Assembly (NCBI GenBank): GCA_003576855.1
Contig: QEVI01000033.1
Location: forward strand, 1 to 35,169
DNA: 35,169 bases
Direction of reading: 5' to 3'
DNA from: Planctomycetota bacterium
Lineage (GTDB): Bacteria; Planctomycetota; Planctomycetia; Pirellulales; Lacipirellulaceae
The position numbers and the translations under genes were made by a program. The notes below the pieces were generated by a model. That model had not been told where the DNA came from, did not search any database, and worked only from the letters and a program-made list of their open reading frames with translations. This document shows positions 27,070-35,169 of this stretch, piece after piece; position 1 is the stretch's first letter; the number at the start of each line of letters is the position of its first letter.

Positions 27070-28473
27070 TCACTTCGCGGCCGCCGAGCCGCTGGGTGCT
27101 GGGTGCTTGGGCGGCGCGGCCAGCCGCTGCAGCGCGGCCAGGTCGGCGTCGTCCGGCACGTCGCCAGTGATGAGCCGCGCGGATCGGTCGTAGGTGAAGT
27201 AGTTCCACGACCACTGGGTAAGCACCAGCAGCCGATTGCGGAAGTTCACGATGTGCATCAAGTGCACCAGCAGCCATAGCCACCAGGCGAGAAATCCAGA
27301 GAAGTGAAACCGCCGTATCTGCGCGACGGCCGCGCTGCGACCAATCGTGGCGAGGTTGCCGAGATCACGGTAGTGGAACTGCCCGACGGCCGTGCCTTTC
27401 AGTCGCGCGACGATCAGCTTGGCGACGTACCGTCCTTGCTGGATGGCGACCTGCGCGACGCCGGGCAGCGGTGCGCCCCCCTGATGCGTAAAGCTTGCCA
27501 TATCGCCGATGACGAACACGTCCGGGCGTCCGGGCAGCGAGGCGTCGGCGTTCACCAGGATGCGGCCCGCGCGATCGGTTTGGGCCTGTGAATTGACGAC
27601 CAGAGCCTTGGCCAGCGGAGAGGCCAGCACTCCGGCCGCCCAAAGCACGGTTCTGGTCGGCCAGCGCTCGACGCCCGTGGCCGACTTCAGTTCGACGTCC
27701 TCGCGGGTGATCGCCGTGACCATCGTCGACGTGCGGACCGTAACGCCAAGCTTCTCCAACGATTGATGCGCCTTGGCCGAAAGATCCTCCGGGAAGCCGC
27801 CCAGCACGCGTTGGCCGGCCTCGACGAGCATGATCCCGGCATCGGCCGGATTGATGTGGCGGAAGTCGTTGCGCAGGCTGTGGCGAGCGATTTCGGCCAA
27901 GGCCCCGGCCAACTCCACGCCCGTCGGCCCGCCGCCGACGATGGCGAAGTTCAATAGCGCGCGCCGCAGCTCGGGGTCTTGTTCGTGCTCGGCCCGTTCG
28001 AACGCCGAGTACAATCGGCCGCGGATCTCGGTGGCGTCTTCGATGGTCTTCAGGCCGGGCGCCAGGTCGGCCCATTCGTCCCGGCCGAAATAGCTGTGCC
28101 GCGAACCGGCGGCCACGATGAGAAAGTCATAGGGAACGTCGCCTTCGGTCGTCAGCACGCGTCGCCCGTCGAGATCGAAGCCGACGACCTCGGCCAGCAC
28201 CACTTCGCAGTTGCGCTGGTTTCGGAAAATCCACCGCAGCGGCGCTGCGATGTTCGCCGGCGACAAGCCGCCGGTGGCCACCTGGTAGAGCAGCGGCTGG
28301 AATAGGTGAAAGTTCCGCCGGTCGATGAGCGTCACTTGCAGCGGGGCCTTGCGCAGGGCTTTCACGGCGTTCAAGCCGCCGAAACCGCCGCCCACGACGG
28401 CAACCCGCGTCGTCGCCTCAAGGCGTTCCCGCGGGACCGGCTCCATAACTTGCGACGTTTCGGCGTGGCTCAC
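27070..28473 (-). CDS. Type II NADH dehydrogenase (NDH-2)
   Basis: A 467-residue FAD-dependent oxidoreductase that passes electrons from NADH to quinone without pumping. The FAD-binding G-G-G-F-G-G is at 28-33, and F-H-L-F-Q-P-L-L-Y-Q-V-A at 56-67 is an NDH-2 hallmark. The NAD-binding fold has I-V-G-G-G-P-T-G-V-E-L-A at 178-189. The FAD site near the C-terminus includes V-F-V-I-G-D-M-A. A hydrophobic amphipathic stretch (F-L-A-W-W-L-W-L-L-V-H-L-M) anchors it to the membrane. It starts with GTG at 28473, with GAGGG eight bases upstream; an ATG nine codons in is an alternative. It follows an MFS gene by 36 bases on the same strand, so it is probably co-transcribed. Confidence 0.94.
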   Translation of the reverse strand: MSHAETSQVMEPVPRERLEATTRVAVVGGGFGGLNAVKALRKAPLQVTLIDRRNFHLFQPLLYQVATGGLSPANIAAPLRWIFRNQRNCEVVLAEVVGFDLDGRRVLTTEGDVPYDFLIVAAGSRHSYFGRDEWADLAPGLKTIEDATEIRGRLYSAFERAEHEQDPELRRALLNFAIVGGGPTGVELAGALAEIARHSLRNDFRHINPADAGIMLVEAGQRVLGGFPEDLSAKAHQSLEKLGVTVRTSTMVTAITREDVELKSATGVERWPTRTVLWAAGVLASPLAKALVVNSQAQTDRAGRILVNADASLPGRPDVFVIGDMASFTHQGGAPLPGVAQVAIQQGRYVAKLIVARLKGTAVGQFHYRDLGNLATIGRSAAVAQIRRFHFSGFLAWWLWLLVHLMHIVNFRNRLLVLTQWSWNYFTYDRSARLITGDVPDDADLAALQRLAAPPKHPAPSGSAAAK

Positions 28474-28509
28474 GCGCTTGGCCCTCGCAAGCTGTCGGCC
28501 GGCCCGCCG

Positions 28510-29988
28510 CTAATCGGGCAGCGGCCGGCCCTTCGTCTCTGGCAAAAACGGCAACGCCAACAGGCCCACCAGGAAGATGCCGGACATGACAAAGCCGGCC
28601 TCGCGCAGCGAGTTCTCCGTTCCTGCGAAGCGCTCAATGAGCTTCGCCTGGATCAGCGGTCCTGCCGCGGCGACGAAGCGTCCCACGTTGTAGCAGAAGC
28701 TGGTGCCCGTCGATCGCAGATGGGTGGGGAACAACTCCGGGAAATAGATCGCGTATCCCGCGAACAGCGATAGCTGGCAGAACCCCATGATCGGCACAAG
28801 GATGAAGATTTCCCAGAACTCGTTGAGAAAGCGGAACACCGCCGCTGTGCTGAGAAACGCCGCCACCAGGGCGATGACGAACGACTGCTTCCGTCCCAGC
28901 CGTTCCGCCAGGGCGCCAAAGCCGAACATCCCCAAAAACGCTCCCACGTTGATCATCAGCGACGTATAGCTGGCCCAACGGGCGGCGCGGCCATTGGTGA
29001 TTCGGTTGACTTCCTCCACCGCGGCTGCGTCGAGCTGGCCGGGACTGGCCGCTTGGCCGGAAGAGCCAAGCATCTGCTCCAGCGCGGCCGCGCGGGCGGA
29101 GTTTTGCTCCTGCTGAGCGTCGTCGAGCAATTCCTTGATGACGCGCTGTTTAATGATCGGCGTCTGCACGGTGCGGATGAGATCAGGCGTGAAAAAACCG
29201 ACTCCCCATAAACCGATGACGCCCGCGCAGGCCAACACCAAGCCCAAGAGCGCGTGCTTGCGCGTCGTGGGGTCGCGGAACAGCTCGCGATAGGAGCCCA
29301 ACGTCTTGCGCGCGGCGTCATCGTGCGACGCCCGCTGCCAGCGCTCCGGCTCTTTGAGTCTCCTGCGAATCACCACCGCCAGCAGGGCCGGCACGGCGCC
29401 GATGAGAAACATCACGCGCCACGGGCTGTGGACCAGGCCTTGTTCCTGGGCCACTCCCAGGCCCAGGTTGATGAAGGCGGCCGAGATGTTGCCCACGGCC
29501 GACAGGGCCTGCAGCAGGGCCAGGGCTCGCGGCCGGGCCGTCGCCGGCATGACCTCGGCCACCAGCGCCACGCCGACGGCGAACTCACCGCCGACGCCCA
29601 GACCGGTGAGAAATCGGTAGAGCGCGAAATCCCAAAACCCGCGCGACAGGGAACTGAGGCCCGTAAACGCCGAGTACATGAGAATCGTGATCATCATGAC
29701 CTTGGCGCGGCCCCAGCGGTCGCCGAGCACGCCAAAAAAAACGCCGCCCAGCGCCCAGCCGGCGAGGAAGATCGAGGTGGCGTAACCGCCGTAAATCCGC
29801 GCCGTCTGCTCAAACGCCTCCGGACTCGCCTGCGGCGGGAGCAGATCGCGCATCGCCGCCGGCCGCGCCAGAACGAACAACTGCTGGTCGAGGCAGTCGA
29901 ACAGCCACCCCAGCGCCGCCACGAGCAGAACGAACCAGTGGTACCTGGTCATGTCGCGATGCCAGCGACCGTCGGTCAGGCCGTTCAT
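28510..29988 (-). CDS. MFS transporter, organic-acid/sugar symporter-like (first)
   Basis: A 492-residue carrier with about twelve membrane helices. The A-motif loop G-V-L-G-D-R-W-G-R-A-K-V lies between helices 2 and 3, and a second copy A-L-A-E-R-L-G-R-K-Q lies in the second half. D-C-L-D-Q-Q in helix 1 and R-F-L-T-G-L-G-V-G-G-E-F in helix 4 resemble the metabolite:H+ symporter group. An unusual hydrophilic stretch at about 274-335 (charged, Ala/Gln-rich) separates helices 7 and 8. The ATG at 29988 has a strong GAGGTGA a few bases upstream. It is followed by the NDH-2 gene and preceded by a paralogous MFS gene (87-base gap). The substrate is not readable. Confidence 0.9.
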   Translation of the reverse strand: MNGLTDGRWHRDMTRYHWFVLLVAALGWLFDCLDQQLFVLARPAAMRDLLPPQASPEAFEQTARIYGGYATSIFLAGWALGGVFFGVLGDRWGRAKVMMITILMYSAFTGLSSLSRGFWDFALYRFLTGLGVGGEFAVGVALVAEVMPATARPRALALLQALSAVGNISAAFINLGLGVAQEQGLVHSPWRVMFLIGAVPALLAVVIRRRLKEPERWQRASHDDAARKTLGSYRELFRDPTTRKHALLGLVLACAGVIGLWGVGFFTPDLIRTVQTPIIKQRVIKELLDDAQQEQNSARAAALEQMLGSSGQAASPGQLDAAAVEEVNRITNGRAARWASYTSLMINVGAFLGMFGFGALAERLGRKQSFVIALVAAFLSTAAVFRFLNEFWEIFILVPIMGFCQLSLFAGYAIYFPELFPTHLRSTGTSFCYNVGRFVAAAGPLIQAKLIERFAGTENSLREAGFVMSGIFLVGLLALPFLPETKGRPLPD

Positions 29989-30075
29989 CGACTCACCTCG
30001 AGCGATAGGAATACGTATCGAACGTTCGCGACGGGCAGCGGCGCAACGGTCCGCTCGCTTCGTGCAGAGCCGCCG

Positions 30076-31569
30076 TCACTCCACCTGGTCGGCGGATTGT
30101 TCGGGCAAGAAGTAGGAGAGTATCAGGTTAGCCAGGTAGAGCGCCGCCGCCACGGCCGCGGCCACTTTAGCGGTCGCTACGGCGGCTTCAGCCGGCGTGG
30201 GCGCATCGCCGAGCATCGTCGCGGCCAGGACCTGCGTCACGTAGGCGAACGGCGTTCCGAACATCCGTCCGCCGATGTTGGCCGCGAAGCTCTCGCCCGT
30301 CCCGCGGAGGTGCACCGGATACGCCTTCGGCAAATAATTGCCCCAGAAACTGAACTGCGCGACCGTAAAGAATCCGGCGACGAAAATGCCCAAGCCCAAC
30401 AGCGAAACGCTCACGTGATGAAAGCCGGGCAGCCAGCTCATATCGAAGCTGACAAACACGTGCTCCGCGCCCCGCGCGAAGCCCAAAAACACCAGCGGCA
30501 AGAAAATCAATCCAGGAACCAGGAACATCCGCAGCAGCGCCCGGCGACTGGCGACGTGGGCCACGAGCAGCGCCAACGCGAATCGCCCAAACAGCCCGCC
30601 CGTCTCTTGCGCTTTGGTGTAGTTGGCGACCTTTTCCTGGATGACGCGCCCCGGGGCCGTCTTCTTTTGCTCGGCCGGCGCCCGTTCGACCGCCGCTTGC
30701 ACTTGCTGGCGCACCAGGTTGATGCCCGGCACGATCTGCGGCATCTGCTGGATGGCGCCGAAGGCCACGCCGTAGCTGCACGCGAACATCACCGTCGTGA
30801 TAATCGTCGTGCGGCGGAACTCCGGCGAGAACAACGCGGCGACGCTCGGCCGGCGCAGCGTGCCGGCCGCCTTCTTCGCCGCCCATTTCGGCGATTCCGG
30901 CAGAAACGGGCGAATCACGATCAGCGGGATCGCCGGAACCAGCCCGCTCATCAGCGTGTAACGCCAGGCGGCGTGTTGATGCGCGGCGTCAATCGAACCA
31001 AAGACCGGCTCCAAGAATGCGGGCATGGAGATCGCCGGCAAGTCCAGCGCGTGCCGCACGATCAGCCCGTTTACCACGGCCACGAGCAGCCCGCCGATCG
31101 AAGAAAACGCCTGCGTGTAACCGAGCACCTTTTCGCGTCGCACAGGATCGTCGAACAACTCCGCCAGCCATGCCACCGCAGCCACGAATTCCACGCAAAC
31201 GCCGATGAACGTCGTCGTCCGCAGCAACAGCAGCATGTAGAGGTTCGTCGAGAACCCGGCGAAAAACGCGCTGAAGGCGTACAGCAAAATGCTCCAGGTC
31301 AGCACGCGGCGGCGGCCGAACCGATCCGTCAGGTATCCGCCCAATAGCCCGAAGACGCCGCCGCACGCCGCCGGCACGTAGAACAGCAGCCCGAACCAGC
31401 GGGCGAATTCCGGCGTGCCGCGGGTGTAGCCGGCCAGCTCCTGCAAGGCCGGCGCCACCACCAAGGGGAGCATCAGCAGCTCGTAGATGTCAAACGCAAA
31501 CCCAATCGCCGCAATGACGCATACGGTCCAGAGCGAGAACGTCATCCGCTGCGTAGGTTGGCCGGCCAT
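30076..31569 (-). CDS. MFS transporter (second)
   Basis: A 497-residue carrier. I use the ATG at 31569; the frame opens one codon earlier with TTG. Helix 1 carries F-A-F-D-I-Y-E-L-L-M-L-P. The A-motif G-G-Y-L-T-D-R-F-G-R-R-R-V lies between helices 2 and 3, and R-P-F-L-P-E-S-P-K-W after helix 6 resembles sugar/acid symporters. As in its neighbour, a charged segment is inserted after helix 7 (about 280-325, Q-A-A-V-E-R-A-P-A-E-Q-K-K-T). The motif P-V-H-L-R-G-T-G-E-S-F-A-A-N-I-G-G-R parallels P-T-H-L-R-S-T-G-T-S-F-C-Y-N-V-G-R in the first carrier, so the two are related. It lies 90 bases downstream of the RND gene. Confidence 0.9.
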   Translation of the reverse strand: MAGQPTQRMTFSLWTVCVIAAIGFAFDIYELLMLPLVVAPALQELAGYTRGTPEFARWFGLLFYVPAACGGVFGLLGGYLTDRFGRRRVLTWSILLYAFSAFFAGFSTNLYMLLLLRTTTFIGVCVEFVAAVAWLAELFDDPVRREKVLGYTQAFSSIGGLLVAVVNGLIVRHALDLPAISMPAFLEPVFGSIDAAHQHAAWRYTLMSGLVPAIPLIVIRPFLPESPKWAAKKAAGTLRRPSVAALFSPEFRRTTIITTVMFACSYGVAFGAIQQMPQIVPGINLVRQQVQAAVERAPAEQKKTAPGRVIQEKVANYTKAQETGGLFGRFALALLVAHVASRRALLRMFLVPGLIFLPLVFLGFARGAEHVFVSFDMSWLPGFHHVSVSLLGLGIFVAGFFTVAQFSFWGNYLPKAYPVHLRGTGESFAANIGGRMFGTPFAYVTQVLAATMLGDAPTPAEAAVATAKVAAAVAAALYLANLILSYFLPEQSADQVE

Positions 31570-31659
31570 CAAGCGCTTCGCGGCTGGAGTGGGGCGAATA
31601 GAACGGAGAGCAAGCGCGGGTGCACCGGGCGCCTCCTGGCCAGCGACCTCCGGGCGTGC

Positions 31660-34533
31660 TTAGGCCTCCACGCTCGCCCCATGTTCCCTCAGCATCCGCC
31701 GACGGTCAAGCGGCGAAAGCAGCGAATCCTCGCGCGTCCGCACGCGAACCACCGCGCGCCGCTCCTTCTTCGACTTCAGCGAGAACACCGCGCCGATCGG
31801 GCCGAACATCAGCGACGGCAGCATCACCAGCTCCGCGATTATGCCGGCTACGAGGATCGTGAGCATCAGCCAGCCGAATCGCTGCGTCGGCGTGAAGGAA
31901 CTGGTCGCGAACACCGACAGGCCCAGCCCGTTGATCAGTCCGGCCTGGAGCGTCGCCGACGCGCTGCGGCGATAGGAGCACAACACCGCCTCGTGCCGAT
32001 CGCCCAGCGCCTTCAGGTCGTCCTTGTACCACGCCAGGAAGTGGATCGTATCGTCCACGGCCACGCCCAGCGCGATGCTCGCGGCCATCATCGAGCCGAT
32101 ATCCACGGGAATGCCTAGCCAGCCCATGCCGCCGAACACCACCAGCACTGGCAGCGTGTTGGGTATCATGACCACCACGCCGGACCAGACGCCGCGGGTC
32201 ACCCACATCATCAGCGGCATGATCGTGGCGAACGACCACCACGTGCTTTGCACCAGGCTTTCCAACAGCGCGTGCTGCGCTTTGTACACGACCGGCACGA
32301 CGCCGGTGTACGTGACGTCGACCCCCGAGATGTCGTCGAGGATGCTCTTGGCGTCGCGGGCTGCTTGCCGCGCGGTTTCTTGCGTCGCGAGCACGGCCAC
32401 GCCGGCCCGGCGCAGTTGTTCGTAATCCTCGTAGCGAAAGCCTTCGGCCATCACGACGCCGTCGAAGGGCGCGAGGCTCGCCTTCAGTTGCTCGTCGGAA
32501 AGCGCGCCGACATCCGCCTTGCCGGCCTGAGCGCGGACGTTCTTGGAAGTCAGCAGCGCGACGGCGTCCTCGGTGTTCACGTCCTTGTCGGCAGGCCGAA
32601 GCACGACGACGCGGGCTCCGTTCGGCCGGCCATGTCGGCGTTGGGCCAGCGCCTCCAGGGCGTCGGCGCTCATCTCGCGAGCCTCCAGCGCCGGCTGCAC
32701 CGCGTTGCGGATCCGCTGCACAAGCTCGCCATGGTCCATGCCGTGGAAAGCCGCCAGCCGCACGCTGATCCGCCACAGTTCCTCGCCGGCGCGGTCGCCG
32801 GCCTCGGGGCCTTCGACGCGAAAGTACCCCGAGCGGGCGAACTGGTCGCGGCTCTCGAGCAACTGCTCGTTGGCCCGCTCGCGGTACGTCGAAGCGTTCA
32901 GCCCGCTTTCTTCGCCGCCGAGATCGGGCGCGAACGTCGCGGCACTCATCGTGGCGCCGACCAAATCAAGCCCCTCCGGGCCTAACTGGCGATCGATGTT
33001 TTTTTGTATCCGTTCAACCAGCCTGAGCCGTTCAAAGAACGTGTGCCGGGTCACTAGCTCGCCCGGCGGCGTTCCGGGCGGGGCCTGCTCGCGCTGCACC
33101 TCCGGAGCGAACCGCACGACCAGTTCCATCGGCACGATCTTACCCAACCGGTCCTCGAACCACTCGTAGTCTTTCAGCAGTTGCGCGTCTTCGCTGAACA
33201 GCTTCAGCAGATCGATCGACGTCGTGGTCTTCGGCAGGCCGAAGCACAGCGCCACGATCACCAGCATGCAGCCGGCCAGCACGGCGGCGTGATGCCGGCG
33301 GATCATGCCGCCGAACGCGTTCCAGCCGCGAGCCCCGATCGTCAGCCCGTCCTGGCGGTGCTTCTTACTGCCGTGGTCCGTCTTGGCCAGCAGCTCCGGC
33401 GGCGTCCACGGCCAGCGCTTCAAGGCGGCCGGCAGCACCAAGAACAGCACCGCCAGCATCGTCATGGTCCCCAGCGCCGAGAAGCCGCCGAACTTCGCAA
33501 TGGGAATGATGTCGCTGGTCAGCAGCGACGCCAGGCCGATGGCGGTCGTGACGGACGTCAGAATCGCCGGACGCCAGGCGTGCACCACCGCGTGCTCGAT
33601 GGCGTGGTCCAGATTGCCTTCGTCGGCCGCCGCTTGGCGGTAGTAATTGATCAAGTGGACGGCGCCCGACACGGCCAGGACGTAAATCAGCGCCGGCATC
33701 GACATGAGGATGGCGTCCATGCGGCTGCCCAACAGCGGCACCGCCGCCAGCGCCACCGCCGCGCTGAGAATCCCGCAAGTGAACACAATCGCCGTCATGC
33801 GGACGCTGCGCAGCGAGAGGTACGCAAGGCTGATGCCCAAGAGTCCCGACAATCCCGCCAGTCGAATCAGCGTCCGCTCGCCTTCCTCGTCGATGGCTAC
33901 GTTGTCGATCGGCGGCCCGCCCAGACGAACCTGCGAATCGCTCAGACCCGCTGCCCGTATCGCCTGAAACAGCGGAGTCACCGGGCTGGTCCGAATGAGT
34001 TTCTTAATCGGTCGCCCAACAGACTGGCGCAGGTTCGCAGCGCCCGCTTCGGTGAGCGTGGCCATCAGCGCCGTTTGCTTGCCATCCGGCCCGATGAGCG
34101 AACCGGCGAGTCGCTTCGCCGCTTGCCGCGGCGACAGGCTGGTCGGCGGCGCCATGAGTTGCTGCATCACGTCGCGCGCCGTGGTGACTTGCTTGAAGAC
34201 CGACGCGCCAGGATGCTCCGAGTTCGCCGGCAGCTTCGCCTGCAATAGCTCCTCGGTCAGCTTGGCGATGCGGGGGTCGTCCTGGCTGCCGTCGGCCGCA
34301 TCGCCCAGCGTGCAGCCGTCCCAACTGATGAGCACGAACTGGTCAGCCACGAAATGCTTGCGGAACCAGCGCAGTTCGACTGTTTCGGGGTAGCTCTTCG
34401 GCAGCCAGTCGGATACGTCGTTGCGATTGCCTCGGATGGCCTTGATGGCGCCCCAGCACGCCAGCGGCGTGATAATCGCTGCGACCAGAAGGATGTGCGT
34501 GGCGTGTCGAGCAAGGAACGACTGTTTGTTCAT
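31660..34533 (-). CDS. RND/MMPL-family exporter
   Basis: A 957-residue membrane protein from the ATG at 34533; a TTG one codon upstream opens the frame. Helix 1 at about 12-32 is followed by a large periplasmic loop. A helix cluster at about 220-385 carries sterol-sensing-like features (I-L-M-S-M-P-A-L-I-Y-V-L-A-V-S-G-A-V-H). A second periplasmic domain and a second cluster at about 770-905 follow. The latter holds I-A-L-G-V-A-V-D-D-T-I-H-F-L-A-W-Y, the charged proton-relay motif of RND/MMPL proteins. The family exports lipids, hopanoids or other hydrophobic compounds. No fusion protein or outer-membrane channel gene is adjacent, as is usual for MMPL members. The cytoplasmic tail is Arg-rich. 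It is first in a minus-strand run ending with NDH-2. Confidence 0.92.
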   Translation of the reverse strand: MNKQSFLARHATHILLVAAIITPLACWGAIKAIRGNRNDVSDWLPKSYPETVELRWFRKHFVADQFVLISWDGCTLGDAADGSQDDPRIAKLTEELLQAKLPANSEHPGASVFKQVTTARDVMQQLMAPPTSLSPRQAAKRLAGSLIGPDGKQTALMATLTEAGAANLRQSVGRPIKKLIRTSPVTPLFQAIRAAGLSDSQVRLGGPPIDNVAIDEEGERTLIRLAGLSGLLGISLAYLSLRSVRMTAIVFTCGILSAAVALAAVPLLGSRMDAILMSMPALIYVLAVSGAVHLINYYRQAAADEGNLDHAIEHAVVHAWRPAILTSVTTAIGLASLLTSDIIPIAKFGGFSALGTMTMLAVLFLVLPAALKRWPWTPPELLAKTDHGSKKHRQDGLTIGARGWNAFGGMIRRHHAAVLAGCMLVIVALCFGLPKTTTSIDLLKLFSEDAQLLKDYEWFEDRLGKIVPMELVVRFAPEVQREQAPPGTPPGELVTRHTFFERLRLVERIQKNIDRQLGPEGLDLVGATMSAATFAPDLGGEESGLNASTYRERANEQLLESRDQFARSGYFRVEGPEAGDRAGEELWRISVRLAAFHGMDHGELVQRIRNAVQPALEAREMSADALEALAQRRHGRPNGARVVVLRPADKDVNTEDAVALLTSKNVRAQAGKADVGALSDEQLKASLAPFDGVVMAEGFRYEDYEQLRRAGVAVLATQETARQAARDAKSILDDISGVDVTYTGVVPVVYKAQHALLESLVQSTWWSFATIMPLMMWVTRGVWSGVVVMIPNTLPVLVVFGGMGWLGIPVDIGSMMAASIALGVAVDDTIHFLAWYKDDLKALGDRHEAVLCSYRRSASATLQAGLINGLGLSVFATSSFTPTQRFGWLMLTILVAGIIAELVMLPSLMFGPIGAVFSLKSKKERRAVVRVRTREDSLLSPLDRRRMLREHGASVEA

Positions 34534-34907
34534 CAATTACGGAATCTCGCGGTGCGCTGCGGCGGTTCGCCGCGCTACGTGACCCAAGCGGCAACGCGGC
34601 CGCGTGTTTCGCCAGCCAGAAGGCAGGCCGGCGCAAACGATTATTCTCGCCCGGTTGCAGACGTGGCTCAAGACGAACATCCCGCAATGCGCCCGTGCAT
34701 AGCCCCCGAAACGGCTCTTTGCTCCCCCAATCTGAGGCCTGCGGGCAATCCTTCGAGTTCCCCAGCCTGGCAGGCTGGGTGGTTCAAATCGACCTTGACG
34801 GCTTTCGCCGCTTGCCCGTACTCTCCCGCCAACCGTGCTGCACTTACTTTGCGTAGGCGATCGCCTGGCGTGCGTGCGGGAACTTTTTGTGAGGGGAGAT
34901 TCCTCCG
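34534..34907. other. Intergenic region between the RND gene and the basic peptide gene
   Basis: A 374-base divergent spacer. It contains a 19-base palindrome (34761-34779), a perfect 12-base palindrome AGGCGATCGCCT at 34855-34866 and, just before the small gene, a G-rich ribosome site. No convincing -35/-10 pair was seen on either strand. No coding region here is supported. Confidence 0.45.
34761..34779. repeat. Perfect inverted repeat CCCAGCCTG-g-CAGGCTGGG
   Basis: Nine bases on each side of a single G form a perfect palindrome. It could fold as a short hairpin or act as a repeat-family element or protein-binding site. It lies in the spacer about 130 bases upstream of the 27-aa gene. Confidence 0.5.
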
Positions 34908-34991
34908 ATGGCACAGCCCAAGAACACCGGAAAGAGCACCAAGCAACAACCCGCCGGCAAGGGCCAGCCCGCGCCGAAGAAGGGCAAGTAA
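34908..34991 (+). CDS. 27-residue very basic peptide gene
   Basis: A short frame, ATG at 34908 to TAA at 34989-34991. It encodes 27 residues with seven Lys and no acidic residue (M-A-Q-P-K-N-T-G-K-S-T-K, later P-A-P-K-K-G-K). The rest is mostly Gln, Pro, Gly and Ala, so the peptide should be disordered. Support for it being real is a strong GAGGGGAG ribosome site ten to seventeen bases upstream and an isolated perfect terminator 54 bases after the stop. Codon third positions are GC-biased. The family is not recognised. The composition resembles disordered, nucleic-acid-binding or ribosome-associated tails; that is only an inference from charge. It could be too short for standard annotation. 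Confidence 0.6.
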   Translation: MAQPKNTGKSTKQQPAGKGQPAPKKGK

Positions 34992-35045
34992 GCCAGCGCC
35001 GCGGCCCTCAAATCGGGCCGTGTGCCTACTACGACGCATGTCAGC

Positions 35046-35082
35046 AGGCGCCGCGGAGCCGTCCGCGGCGCCTAGTTTTTTT
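35046..35082 (+). terminator. Strong rho-independent terminator after the 27-aa gene
   Basis: AGGCGCCGCGGA (35046-35057) pairs perfectly with TCCGCGGCGCCT (35062-35073), a 12-bp stem with a GCCG loop. AG and then seven T residues (35076-35082) follow. It is one of the two best terminators in the window. No gene lies beyond it to the window end. Confidence 0.93.
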
Positions 35083-35169
35083 AAATCCAGCCCGGTTGCG
35101 TCCTGCCGGCGCTTCCGCGGCCGTAAACCCCAGCGGAACTCGCCCCGCCCCCCGCCCTCGCCCAGCCAG

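Noticed and set aside
29254-31347. 697-codon plus-strand frame, Arg/His/Gln-rich, opposite the MFS genes
   Set aside because: Its composition is that of an antisense shadow. The minus strand has two clear membrane carriers.
34700-34800. Possible tRNA: GGTTCAAATC at 34781 resembles a T-loop
   Set aside because: The T-stem pairs imperfectly, no matching acceptor strand is present upstream, and no anticodon arm can be drawn.

Overview
The window is a GC-rich piece of a bacterial chromosome that looks planctomycetal, most likely Pirellulales-like. This is an inference from gene content: a DUF1549/DUF1553 (PSD1) cytochrome next to a Tat-exported DUF1501 protein, four PEP-CTERM proteins of which three carry dockerin-like calcium loops, a secreted PQQ-type propeller beginning W-P-Q-W-R-G-P, an FG-GAP/ASPIC-UnbV protein, and a BNR-4 propeller. 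I see no rRNA, tRNA, CRISPR array, transposase or phage gene. The content reads as ordinary chromosomal accessory and surface functions, not a mobile island.

Layout. Bases 1-472 (minus) hold the broken start of a gene that runs off the left edge. Bases 573-3539 hold two exported PEP-CTERM proteins, the second closed by a strong terminator. Bases 3754-6126 encode an exported CehA/McbA-type metallohydrolase, convergent with a PQQ-like propeller (7466-6201, minus) and a small secreted protein (8177-7680, minus). Bases 8403-13086 form an efflux or lipoprotein-type ABC module: HlyD-like fusion protein, ATPase and two FtsX/MacB permeases. The two permeases are separated by a block of heptanucleotide tandem repeats. 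Bases 13477-17258 hold two more PEP-CTERM/dockerin proteins and an outer-membrane-barrel-like protein. Bases 17415-18842 hold a stand-alone CopZ-type zinc-domain protein and a diacylglycerol-kinase-like lipid kinase.

Bases 24811-19209 (minus) are a likely operon of BNR-4 propeller, PSD1 cytochrome and DUF1501 protein, a typical planctomycete arrangement for extracellular substrate processing. Bases 25146-27002 encode a MotA/MotB stator pair with no other flagellar gene nearby. Bases 34533-27070 (minus) run RND/MMPL exporter, two MFS carriers and a type II NADH dehydrogenase in one direction. At the right edge a 27-codon gene for a very basic peptide (34908-34991) is followed by a near-ideal intrinsic terminator.

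Most genes are recognisable families. The less explained items are the two adjoining heptanucleotide repeat blocks inside the ABC module, the terminated 27-aa basic peptide gene, a dockerin-like segment embedded inside a jelly-roll domain, charged inserts at the same place in both MFS carriers, the altered peptidoglycan-binding motif and Ala/His-rich tail of MotB, and a LacI-type palindrome plus shared leader ahead of PEP-CTERM genes. I did not find a clear new defence or mobile system.
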